64,000 nucleotides of DNA, taken from assembly GCA_003255025.1 (NCBI GenBank), contig QANY01009110.1, positions 930,001 to 994,000 of the forward strand, written 5' to 3'. Under the pieces are notes generated by a model. The model saw nothing but the letters and a program-made list of their open reading frames with translations, did not search any database and was not told the DNA's origin. The translations under genes were made by a program, and so were the position numbers. The DNA is from Datisca glomerata (lineage: Eukaryota; Streptophyta; Magnoliopsida; Cucurbitales; Datiscaceae). Positions 1 to 10,624 of the stretch are shown here, in pieces (positions within the stretch are counted from its first letter, which is position 1; every line of letters starts with the position of its first letter).

Positions 1-365
1 TCAGTTTATTACAAATTAACATATCTGATTATCCCTATCAACTAACTTATCTATTGTTTCACAAATAACAGATTTAGTTGATTTAAATTATTATCCAATA
101 ATAATTTAATTATCTAATTTCACAAATTAGATATTCTGTATGACTTATCGATAATTAAAAAATCGATAATTATATATATAATTTTAAAAAACTATATTAA
201 ATTTATAAATAATTCAATTAATTAATTTATCACACATAATTATCTCGTAGTTATGTACTTGCTACTTGCCCCAAAATAAAAGTTCATTTTACAAGTCAGT
301 CCTTTTCTTATGTCCTGAAATATTCACACCCTAGACAGCGTAGTATACAGGTGACTTGGGGAACA
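1..365 (-). repeat. C-family copia LTR fragment, minus orientation
   Basis: This stretch matches the middle of the minus-oriented LTRs at 13264-15455 and 20696-22879: the same order of short blocks, ending in the shared 'ttcacaccctagacagcg...gtgacttggg' block. It probably continues beyond the left window edge. It is followed almost at once by a plus-oriented copy of the same LTR, so bases 1-365 are the inverted counterpart of about 1335-1740. No coding potential is seen; the small reading frame at 438-620 lies in the neighbouring LTR. Confidence 0.7.
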
Positions 366-385
366 AGAGGATTAAGATGATCTGG

Positions 386-2605
386 AAGCATGTGTATTGA
401 CATTTTGGTATGAAATTTAAAAAAGATTACATTTTTCTTATAATTGTTCTTTTAAATTATTATTGAATAATTTATATAAATATCTGAAAATTTCATATTC
501 AATAATAGGACTATAATCTTGTATTAGTCTGAGAGAATTAAGATCATAGATAATGAATAAATTTGTTAGCAACATATTAAAGTATGAAATCTTTAATGAA
601 TAATTGCTAGTACGGTTCACTAAACATTATGAATACGTGTGATATAGAACCGATTCATTGATGCTGATAGACATCTTATGAAGGTACTTTATATAATAAG
701 ATTATATATGATGGACCGATATGAATTAATATATTTATCAATGTGACGTTTATCATAAAGATTTAATACACACCAATTCGATGATCATATGTAGATCAGT
801 CTTAATACTAAGTAATAATGAATTCCTATGCATGTTTGCTGAATCTTTTGACTCACTCGTTAAGGTCTGTTTGTCAATCATGCTAGTGACTTTTGTTTTG
901 GAGATTTAGTGATGTGATTGGCTGAGGACATGATCTTACAAGATTTAGAATCTAAGCTTTCCTAACAGATCGTATATTGGTTCTCTTAAATGTTAATTCT
1001 GGAACTGAATAGTAATTGAGCTCAAATTTATAATAAGATTATAAATTAGCCACTCACTAGTGAATTAATGGTACTTAATGATCAAGGGGTAACTAGAAGG
1101 GTAAAATGATATTTTTGACCAGTTCTAATTTACGAACCAATAATTGGAGGACATAACTACATGAAATGATCATGATAGTGGACTACATGAGAATCCTTTG
1201 TAAATACATTCTATAATCTTGAATAGCGTAATTCCATATTTATAGTGGAGTTATAATAGAATTAATAAATATTTTTATTTATTTAAAGAGTTTAATTAAT
1301 AATCTAATTTATTGAAACCTAGGATTATAGGTCTATGGTCCCAAAGTCACCTCCATACTATGCTGTCTAGGGTGTGAATATTTTAGGACATGAAAAAATG
1401 ACTGACTTGCAAAAAGAATTTTTATTCTAGGGTAAGTACATAATTATGAGATTATTTTGTGTGATTAATTAATTAAAAATTAGTTAATTGAATTATTTAT
1501 ATATTTAAATATAATTTTCAGAAAATATATATATATATATAAATAATTATCAATTTTTTTTAATTATCGATAAGTAAGATAGAATATTTAATTTATAACT
1601 TTAGATAATTAAATTACTATAAGGTAATAATTTAAATCAACTGAATCTGTTATTTGTGAAACAATAGATAAGTTAGTTGATATAAGTAATCAAATATGTT
1701 AATTTTAAATTAACTGATATGTAGATAATTATCTGATTAAAATAAATATTTAATTCACAATAATTGCCATATGTCAATCACTAATAGAGTATCAATAATT
1801 TGACACGAACTACTGTAGTGTCACGTGGCACTATAGTAGTGAGTGTGCAACACTGCAGTGCCACATGACACTACAGTTGTGCACAATTACAGTGGATCCC
1901 ACTGTAATTGGTAATTTTATAATTAAATATTATTTTAGTTTATTCCTAAAAATCTGATACACCATCATCTAGAATATATACAGATATTATTCTAGTGGCC
2001 TAGGTGGTTGAAAGAAGAAGAAGAGAGAATCAGTTGATTAGATCATCAGTTCATCAATCAAGAGTTGAATTGAGAACACGATTGGTGTCAGAGAGATTTT
2101 ATTCTGTGATTAAAAGTTAATCAAATCTCTAAAAGAGTAATCATCACGTTCTTTTAGAGAACTGTCTCACTAAAGTCCTTAGTATATCTTTAGATCTCAT
2201 GTATTGAGAACATCTCGAAAGAAATGTGTCTTGTAATATTTTACATGCCCACACAAGTCCTAGTGCGTTGAGGATTGACTTGGAAGATCTTGGTGTGGAT
2301 CTCAGAGTCTACTGATCGTTGGAATGATTTCATGAGAATGGAGGATTTATCAGTTTTTGCAAGGACACTTGACATGGACTACAAGATGTATATGATTTCT
2401 AATCTTGTATGTTGTATATTTAACTTATAAATATATAATGGATACTGACTGATTGAAAAATAGTTTTCAATAAAAGTTTTTATTTGGTTATCGTAACGTT
2501 GCACAAGTTTTGTTCTATTAAAAGTTTTGTTTTTTTATTAAAAGTTTATTTTAAAAGGCCTCGCGCCTCCACGCTTCCACCACGCATGCACCGCGACGAC
2601 CAGCA
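386..2605 (+). repeat. C-family copia LTR, plus orientation, 5' end truncated
   Basis: The sequence is the reverse-orientation equivalent of the LTRs of element C. It starts about 25 bases inside the LTR (the TGTTGGG...GCCCTCAAA start is missing) and ends with a GACCAGCA terminus that corresponds to CCAACA in the intact copies. The U3-like part holds palindromes around a CACGTG core (1809-1840) and a perfect 12-bp inverted repeat (1884-1895 with 1899-1910). Its 3' end abuts the broken pol of element D at 2606. No internal region belonging to this LTR remains in the window. Confidence 0.8.
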
Positions 2606-2608
2606 TAT

Positions 2609-2926
2609 CATTATTAATGAAATTTAAAGAAAATCCTTACTCAATCAAACTAACTACTAAAATTAGGTTTTTTTCCAAAAACTAGGATATAATAAAAATC
2701 ATGTAAAATCAAATAACAATTTATATGTTCCAACTGATACAGCTGATACTAGTGCTCCATTCCCCAAACAAAAGTTGAACTCGACCTCGTTAAACCTTCT
2801 GTTTTCCCTGAACCTCTGCAGGGAACAACAAATATGGCCAGTAGCTGCAGAGTCTACAATCCATGAAAAAGTAGAGTCAGTCACATAACGGGTTTCGGTA
2901 ACAAGTAATATACCTTTGGATTTCAA
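2609..2926 (-). pseudogene. Copia protease remnant of element D
   Basis: The minus-strand translation contains WIVDSAATGHICCS, the copia protease motif usually written W-(I/L)-(V/L)-DSGA-(T/S)-(N/C)H, here with Ala for Gly after the catalytic Asp-Ser. About 30 residues later comes LGNGALVSAVSVG, the conserved post-active-site block. Beyond this the frame is broken by a stop, and a weak match to the 'LYVPxxRKNLISVS' block follows before the element is cut at 2605. In an intact element the protease releases gag and pol products from the polyprotein. The piece directly follows the gag zinc knuckle, as expected. It cannot encode a full protease. Confidence 0.8.
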
Positions 2927-2939
2927 CTCTTTGAGATAA

Positions 2940-3733
2940 TCCGAGCAGTTACGTTTCTAATGGCCATCGACTCCACAATGATGACATTTGTCTTTCGACT
3001 TGTCCACTTTTGTAGAGCCCTTGTCTTTCGTAGCTTTTGAGTTTTTCTTCTTAGCTTTCTTCGAATCTCTCTTGTGTTTCTTTATTACGTCAGAGGTGGA
3101 AGGCTTACTTTCAGCAAAGTGTGCCTCTCTATTCTCCCTTTTTCCTTTCAGAAACAGAGTCTCAGCAGCTAGCAACTCTTTATAAGTTCTAAAAGAGAGT
3201 ACCTCAACTTATTCATCGAATAATTAAGTTTGAAGTTCTTAAATGTGTCTGGCAGGGTATCAAGGATCAAATCAACTTGAGTCTCGCCATATACTTCAGC
3301 CATCATGATCTCCATCTCATTTAGACAACTAATGACCAACATCATATGTTCTCTGACAGTACTTCCGACAGTTCATGAAGTTTCACACAGCTGCATGTTT
3401 GGCTTGACGACCCTGATCCCCGAACATTTCGATGATGTTCAACATCATATCAACAGCGGTCTCCATGTTCTAATGTTGTTGTTACAACACTTTTCTAATG
3501 GATGCCAAGATGTAACACATGGAGATCTCATCAGAACGCAGTCAAGAAGCATAAGCACCATTTTTCGCTTGAGTCGATTCAGCAATAGGCTCAAGGGGAC
3601 AAGGGGTGGTGAGCACGAACTTGTACTTTTATACCGTCAGCACGATATCAAGATTACATTTTCAATCCATGTAATTTTCACCTGTAAGTTTGTTCGCATT
3701 CAAGATTGTTGAGAGTGGGGATAATGACATTAT
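2940..3733 (-). pseudogene. Copia gag remnant of element D
   Basis: The minus strand starts at ATG near 3733 with MSLSPLSTILNANKLTGENY, the typical N-terminus of copia gag (the 'L-N-x-x-K-L-x-G-x-N-Y-x-x-W' block), and continues through ILASIRKVL-like and MLNIIEMFGDQGRQAK-like blocks. It ends in a Lys-rich tract and a CCHC zinc knuckle beginning CHHCGVDGH near 2960. Several stops and frameshifts interrupt it, including a stop in place of the Trp of the N-terminal block. Gag forms the virus-like particle and binds RNA through the knuckle. A homologous gag lies in element E at 33393-34084, but there the knuckle has been deleted. The plus-strand reading frames at 2988-3185 and 3305-3712 are shadows. 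Confidence 0.85.
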
Positions 3734-5322
3734 TAGTGAAAAGAATAAATAAAGCGGTATAAATAAATACTCAATCATTTAGGAAAGTATGATGCACGAT
3801 GCAAATACTTAAATATTTATAAATTTGAGAAAAACATATTTCTTCCATGATGTACGATTAACAACGATAACTAGTCTCATCTGAGGACAATGCACGGGCT
3901 AGCTCCTATCCCATCGAGACGCTTCTCCTTTGGTAAACGCTTCTCAAGATGTCACTACATCTATCTTAACTAATCACCAATGATTTTGGTCACCTTAACC
4001 CCATTTATTAGCTCCTATGAGAGATTCTAATGTGCTTCGGTTTAAGTGTTTAACCAACGCATCAGCTTTAAAAGTTGCTATGAACTAATAGTCCATCTAG
4101 GAATAGTCCTACCTCACCACTTTCTTTGCAAGTTTTAGCTTCTCAAGTACCTCAATGACTCAAAGCGACACGATCAAGTTTACGTTCGAGACATTGAGAA
4201 CGTTTCAATGTAAACGACCCTCCCACTTAGTTTTTAGAAAAATGGATCTTTTGTTACTTTTTTCAAAATAATTAACTCTTTATTAATTTGGAAAACAAGT
4301 TTTAAAAATTATAAGCTTTTATAAAATTTAAATCATAGTTTAAAAATGATAACTTTTATAAAATTTGCATTGTATTTAAAATTAGAACCCATTATAAATT
4401 TTAATTACAATGATGCATGTACATGTTAAATGGTATTTTTATATTGACATATCCTTATTTCTATATGTCATACTATATGATGATGCGAGATTAATAATAA
4501 ATCATACATTCAAAATTAGCCTCTCTATGGTTCATTTCTAATTACAACCCATAAAAATAATAAATAAATTACAATAGTCGTAATAATTGTCTTCATGGCG
4601 TCTATAATTGTCTTCTTCTCCTTCAGAAAGTCTCACCTCTTAGGTCCAGTCTCATTTTCAAAATTCAAATTTCAATTTAAAATTAATTTCTAACAATTTT
4701 TAGTTTGATAAATAAACTACCAGGTAAATTAATCAATTGATTTATTTTTTAAAATAATTTATAAAATAAATTCAAATTAATTAGTGTTGCAAAATTATCA
4801 AATTAAATAAATTTAATTTTTTACGGACTGGATTGGGCTTGGAATCAAATTTTAAGTCTCTGTGAATCATTTGGGCCAAGCAATACTTGCTCAGTCCAAC
4901 ACCTTAATAACCTTGGTGGGTCCACGCCAGCCACGGCCCAAAACGGTCTTATGCGCGTCAGGGTTTCCAAAACCCTTAGTAGGAAACCTATGGCGTAGGG
5001 GGCCGGTCCGGGCAACGGCAAATAGCATGGCGCGCTGGCAAGCGGCGGTAAATGGTGGCGGGCCGCGGCTAGTGATATGAACAGTGACATCTCAGGATTC
5101 GTGCGACGACAAATTACATGGAATTAAAAGATACAACGCTTGCAAAAATAAATTATATAAAATCTTGTGTCTAAATTTTGGCATACATCAATTCTAAAAT
5201 TGAAAAATAATACATAGAGTCAATCGATCGGGATCCATTCATAAAATAGTCAAATATGCCAATATCACAATATCCATCCATTCATACGTTTAATCACAGA
5301 TTATGCATAATCAAGAACATTA
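3734..5322 (-). other. Untranslated leader of element D
   Basis: About 1.6 kb between primer-binding site and gag start, without a convincing reading frame on either strand. It matches the leader of element E (34085-35821) block by block, including the AT-rich 'aaaattataa...ttttataa' stretch. A GC-rich island at about 4900-5090 stands out from the AT-rich rest. The short frames at 4845-5090 come from this island, overlap each other on both strands, and have no conserved counterpart in E. Confidence 0.7.
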
Positions 5323-5335
5323 GGCTCTGATACCA
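5323..5335 (-). other. Primer-binding site, initiator tRNA-Met
   Basis: The minus strand reads TGGTATCAGAGCC, complementary to the 3' end of plant initiator methionine tRNA, the usual primer of plant copia elements. It starts two bases inside the LTR end at 5338. The same 13-mer is found in element E at 35822-35834. Confidence 0.93.
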
Positions 5336-5337
5336 AT

Positions 5338-7217
5338 TGTTGGATCGGGTTTTAGATTTAGAGCATAATTAATGAACCACGAACGGTTTCTGAGTGGAAT
5401 ATAAAAGATTAAATATAAATTTTCTTGTATTTAATCGAATTAAATATAAAACCACTCAACGATCATACATGTTCCGATTAACGTATTGAGAAAGATAGAA
5501 CAATGTATACATTTTCTTGTATTGGAAAAATTCTGATTTTGTGGGATCCAATTATTTGTCTTGCGTTATTCGTTCTTGAGATTCGCAGAATTTCAGTTGA
5601 TCTTCACACTAACAACCGCCTATAGGACTCAGAAGTATATCTCGCAAGGATATTGTTAGAATTAGAGTGTGGACTCTCTAAACAACTGATGAAGAAAAAA
5701 CAAATTTTCTTCTTCTTCTGATAGTTTTCGGCGGATATTGTAGAGGAGGGGAGAGTAACTCTTTTCTGCTCTGAATAATCACACACTATGATTAGGGTTC
5801 TTGGAATACAACCTTAATGCAATCTCTTATATAATAATTATGGGATTTACACATATACCCATATATGTTAAATTGTCAAAAATCACCTCCCTTGCACTGC
5901 AATCTCTGACCTTTACATCTCTCCTAGAGCCAAGACTGTATCCAAATTCATCAATTTAAATTGATAAATTAAATTGATCTCTATCAATTAATTCATTAAT
6001 TAATTTTATTTACTAATTATCTAGTAATTGGAAAATAACAAATTAATTAATATGTACATTAATTATGTTCTTTCCTAATTTAGTGATGACAAACATAACA
6101 TATGGGTTCGTGAAGTGTACCTTGATCCAAAACACATTTTGGTCCAAGTGATAGACGTTGTTTCTCATTCATGTTCTTATAAGCTACTTTTGAGACCGAA
6201 TTAACCCACATGAATAAAGTTATGAGATTCAAATACCCGACTAATTTATCTTTATAAATTCCCAACCTATTTAATCCCGACATCGTACGACTCCACTATA
6301 GCTCCGATGTTGAATCAACTCTCGATTCACGTGCTCTATATTTTTTGTTGGTGCAAATAAACATTTTCATTTCACGATCCACATGATATTTTACGATGTC
6401 ACCCTTCGTGAATATCAGTAACAAGAGTGGGATGTCAAATTATCGTTTACCCTTATAGTTATTATTTCCTTAACTCATTTATTGAATGTGAATGAGAAAA
6501 AAATAACAGTGAAGTGTCTCGTACAATTCACCATGTCTTATTCAATGATTAATTTCATCGAGCACCTGGCCATGTTTATTTATTCACACACTCATCAGCA
6601 TAGGGTGGTTTTATTTCTTTTGTAATTTCGTCACGAATTCCATATCTATGAATCATGTAACTCCAACATAGCTGGATCATGATATCAATAGCCGAGGTAT
6701 TTTTTGGCAGTTCAAACTCACTCCTTTGTCAAATCAAAGACCAAGTAACTAAGCCAAGTTTTGTATTCACCTCAGGATTAAGGTAAACATGAAATACCCT
6801 TAATGTGTAATAATTAGATTTAGAGTTTGATAAACGGCTTTGCTCTAAACTTATTTATTATTGGTCTATTCAACATGCTCCATAACATGTTTAGATCAAC
6901 TGTTAGAGCCTCCACTCCATGCCCCCAGACCGGCATCATTTGGTTCAATTTAACAGTAATTGGACTCGATTGTCTAGTCGATCCTAAGATTGTGAATAAT
7001 ATTTTGAACTATCTTAGAAGAGTTTATCTGCAAGACCACTCAGTCTTTACTCTTATTACATTGACAATAGTTTATAGAACTTAAGTAAATTATAAACACA
7101 CTTTAATTAAAGAAAACTTTCATTGATTCATAAAATTTAGTAATACATAAATGTCAATAAATAATTATTTACATATAAAAAGTTATCACACCCTACTTTA
7201 TGGACATAATTCCAACA
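5338..7217 (-). repeat. 5' LTR of copia element D
   Basis: In plus reading it runs from TGTTGGATCGG to TTCCAACA, giving TG...CA ends. It matches the LTRs at 28973-30831 and 35837-37691 over its length and is of similar size (1880 bp). Its inner end lies two bases from the primer-binding site. Visible substitutions and indels against the other copies indicate age. The short reading frames in it (6827-7084 and others) are not conserved as protein. Confidence 0.88.
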
Positions 7218-7453
7218 GAATGAGCATAACGTTTCAGTGGATTTTTTGACATAATTATACCTAGATCCTTGGGAGAGGGAGAGGCGTGTTTGAAAAGCTT
7301 GATGAGGCACAAAGCATGTTTCCACTGTTATCGATTGGATGTAAAGGAGATGATCTTGACATAAAGTGATGGATATTTAATGAAATGACTGGGCAAAGCC
7401 CATCCTAACACTGCGTCATTGTGATTGAACTCGTTAGGTGTTACTTTCAGTGG
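7218..7453. other. Flanking DNA, no gene seen
   Basis: This is the outer flank of the D LTR and leads into the triplicated repeat. No coding, RNA or transposon signal was recognised. Confidence 0.5.
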
Positions 7454-9190
7454 ATAATGATGACCTTGCGCTCGGAACTGCCTTAGCTCTTTTTTATTAT
7501 ACCTCAGCCTTGCTCCTACCCATTTTATGCTCGGGTCTGTGTGACCCGAGCTCTATAGTGGCCAACCAGATGTGGTCAGCCTTTTTCCTTCGAAAAGTGA
7601 CAAACTTCTCAATGTGTTGTGAGATGTGTCGTCTTGTTACTAGTGGTTAGTAAAATACACATAACAAATAATATTTTGATGGAAGTAATATTTTGAAAGA
7701 TTGAATTTTTAGGTATGGCTAGATTATTTGAGCTAGAAATATGCATATGCTAGTTTGCTTTTTCCTAGGTTTAAGATAGAAGCTAAATTGTAAATGCTGA
7801 TTAATGGGAAAGGCCATGTTAAAGTGTCATTGCTTTGTCTTCATCGCTTTTAAGCTTGTAACTATGTAGATTATCTCTTTGGGTTAATCTTATTATTTTC
7901 TACAAACATAACATATCAAGATGCTTTTCTTGGTTATTCTATTCTACAGACATATCCTTACCAAAATAACAACTAAAACATTCCAAAAGATAATAAACTA
8001 ACATAATGAGTTCCCTATTACAAAACATATATATTAACATAATGACTAACGTAATGCGTTCGGTATTACTTTTAGCGAATAATGATGACCTTGCGCTCGA
8101 GGACTGTGTGAACTCTTACCTTAGCCTTGCTCCTACCCTTGTTATGCTTGGGTCAGCGTAACCCGAGCTCCATAGTGCCCGACCAGATTTGGTCGGTCTT
8201 TTTCCTTCAAAACGTGACAAATTTCTCAATGTGTTGTGATATGTATCGTCATGTTACTAGTGGTTAGGAAAATACTAATAACAAATAATATTTTGATGGA
8301 AGTAATATTTTAAAATGTTGAATTTTTAGGTATGGCTAGATTATTTGGGCAAGAAATATGCATATGCTAGTTTGCTTTTTCCCAGGTTTAAGATAGAAGC
8401 TAAATTGTAAATGCAGATTAATGGGAAGTGCCATGTTAAAGTGTCATTACTTTATCTTCATCGGTTTTAAGCTTGTAACTATGTATATTATCTCTTTGGA
8501 TTAATGTTGTTATTCTTTTCTACATATATAACATATCAAGATGCTTTTCTTGGTTATTCTATTCTACAAACATATCATTACCAAAATAACAACTAAAACA
8601 TTCCAAAAGATAATAGACTAACATAATGAGTTCATCAGATAATGATGACCTTACGCTTGGGGACTGACTGAACTCTTTTTTATTATACCTCAGCCTTGCT
8701 CCTAGCCTTCTTATGCTCGGGTCTGTACAACCCGAGCTCTATAGTGCCCGACCAGATTTGGTCGGCCTTTTTCCTTCAAAAGTTCCTAAGTGACAAATTT
8801 CTCAATGTGTTGTGACATATGTCGTTGTGGTACTGGTGGTTGGGAAAACACTCATAACAAATAATATTTTGATGGAAGTAATATTTTGAAAGATTGAATT
8901 TTTAGGTATGGCTAGATTATTTGAGCTAGAAATATGCATATGCTAGTTTGCTTTTCCCAAGTTTAAGATAGAAGAAGTTAAATTCTAAATGTTGATTAAT
9001 GGGAAGCACCATTGATTTTATTTTCATCACTTTTAAGTTTGTGATTGTGTTAATTATCTCTTTAGGTTAATAATTTATATATTTTCTACTGATTAAACAT
9101 ATCAAGATGCTTTTCTTGGTTATTCTATTCTACAGACATATCATTACCAAAATAACAACTAAATCATTCTAAAATATAATAGACTGACAT
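7454..9190. repeat. Three tandem copies of a 560-625 bp unit
   Basis: Unit starts are marked by 'ataatgatgacctt' at about 7454, 8079 and 8639. All three units share the same order of blocks, including 'ggtatggctagattattt', 'aaatatgcatatgctagttt' and 'aacatatcaagatgctttt'. Each unit carries two adjacent inverted repeats: an 8-bp stem GCTCGGGT/ACCCGAGC, then CCGACCA/TGGTCGG followed by a run of T. The units are diverged, so the duplication is not recent. No reading frame is conserved through the copies; the frame at 7438-7650 is broken in the other two. Identity unknown. Confidence 0.8.
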
Positions 9191-9444
9191 AATGAGTTCC
9201 ATATTATAGAACATAACTACTAACCTAACGAGTTCATTACAAAACATAAATATTAACCTAACGAGTTCCCTATTACAAAAGACAATAACTATAAGTACAG
9301 AACACTAGATGCTAATCATTATTTGCCCATTATCTTTTATTTCACCATAACACACATATGTAATGAAAATCTATGAACAAAATGGAAAATAACTGGAGAA
9401 AGTCTTTATCGCTTCAGCGAGTTTACTTCCGCCATTAGACCCTT
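9191..9444. other. Spacer with short repeats before G1
   Basis: It holds three short copies of a 'cataatgagttccctattacaaaacata'-like block, partly split in this description, that also ends the preceding large repeat units. No gene is seen. The G1 LTR begins at 9445. Confidence 0.5.
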
Positions 9445-10040
9445 TGTAAATGATTTTTTCCTCCACACCAATATAATCTTATTACTAATTAGTGAGAGAT
9501 GATCAAGAGATTAGAGAGTGAGAGAGAGAGAGTCATCCAGTAATGTTTTAAATTATGTATAACATCTACGTTTCCTTCATTTGTTACCCAAGCCTTTATA
9601 GGCCACCGGGTGTAAATAGAATAACAATTTTGTCAATAAAATAGAAAAAAGGGAAGGGAATAGTCATCCTCTCCCTTAGGGTAGGGGAATGATCCGCCTT
9701 TCTCCTATATTTTTGGAGGATTTACTACACCTATAAGATCCCACACATACTTTTTGGATCTTATGTTAGGTGTAGGGCTCTTACTCTATATATTTTTCTC
9801 AACTGTCTCATCTCCTAGTCTTTCAGTCGCTAAATAAGCTGCAGCTGTGTGGTCTTCTCTCGTGACTCAGATCTCTTCCTTCTCGTTCTTGCGCGGGGTC
9901 CTCACTACCTTTTGGTTGACCTTTTCCGCCACGTGGCATGGTGCATATTTTATTTTTGTTCATTTACCCCTCATTACACTCAACGAATTTTAACTCGTTT
10001 AAAGCATATTGAATGCATTATGCGCGCGTTTTGACAGGGG
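9445..10040 (-). repeat. 3' LTR of G1, start approximate
   Basis: The outer end at 9445 is set by the match to the LTR remnant at 28257-28341 (shared over about 85 bp). The inner boundary near 10040 is an estimate from the purine-rich stretch on the minus strand at 10055-10070. A minus-strand TATATA lies near 9788-9793. A long inverted repeat (9725-9741 with 9756-9775, 17 paired bases and a 3-base bulge) lies in the likely U3/R region. No convincing protein is encoded. Confidence 0.55.
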
Positions 10041-10624
10041 ATTGGAGGCTTCGTCCTTTTTCTTCTTTTTACTCATGCAAACATCAATAATGCGTAGAAA
10101 AATAGGTACATTAGATCATAAAAATGTATGTCAATATTCCCTTGTTTGACACGTTTCTCGAGAACATCACTTTTTTATAGTCTGCGTCGTTCCTCATTTC
10201 CATACTTAGTTCTTGGTGCAAATAGTGCATTTTCAGGGCAAGCTCATAGTTATTACATGTGTCGCTTTGCCTCCCCAATCTCGGGTGGTGCAATTTTTCA
10301 AGACACGTCTTCTTCTCTTTCCAGCTGTCATTTCATCATTTGCCCATTCGAATGATTGCTGACATTTATCCTTTCAAATGTCCTATCCCTACGCGCCTAC
10401 TTCACTTCCATGCATTTCATTCTTCAGAATTGATTGTGTTTCAATTTTCTTTCAAATCAGTAAATTGAATTTCATTCCCTTTTCGCGTTCGTAAAGTCTT
10501 TTTAAAATCTTTGTCTTCCTCATTCCGCCTCTGCGCATACTATGTCTCCTGTAAGTAATTTATTTTCCTCCATTTTTACTCATTTTCTATTCCTTTCATC
10601 TTCACGGGGATTTCTTGGTCAATT

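Larger units (their letters stand above)
2606..7217 (-). mobile_element. Ty1/copia element D, 3'-truncated
   Basis: Reading the minus strand from 7217: a 1.88 kb LTR, a primer-binding site for initiator methionine tRNA, a long non-coding leader, gag and the start of pol (protease). Integrase, reverse transcriptase and the 3' LTR are missing; pol stops where the C-family LTR begins at 2605. LTR and leader match element E at 28973-37691, so D and E are one family. Stops and frameshifts in gag show that it is a relic. No target duplication can be tested because one end is lost. Confidence 0.88.

Noticed and set aside
3305..3712. 135-residue plus-strand reading frame
   Set aside because: It lies antisense to the gag relic of element D; the equivalent frame at 33687-34055 is likewise antisense to gag of element E. 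Similarity between the two follows from gag homology, not from a protein on this strand.
4845..5090. Overlapping frames on both strands in the GC-rich island
   Set aside because: High GC removes stop codons by composition; the frames are not kept in the homologous leader of element E.
5323..5335. Possible tRNA gene fragment (initiator Met)
   Set aside because: Only the 13-base complement of the tRNA 3' end is present next to an LTR end; it is a primer-binding site, not a tRNA gene. The same holds for 35822-35834.
10111..10468. Three short frames upstream of aORF-1
   Set aside because: They overlap each other in different frames and strands and are not found upstream of aORF-2, although the DNA is partly homologous.
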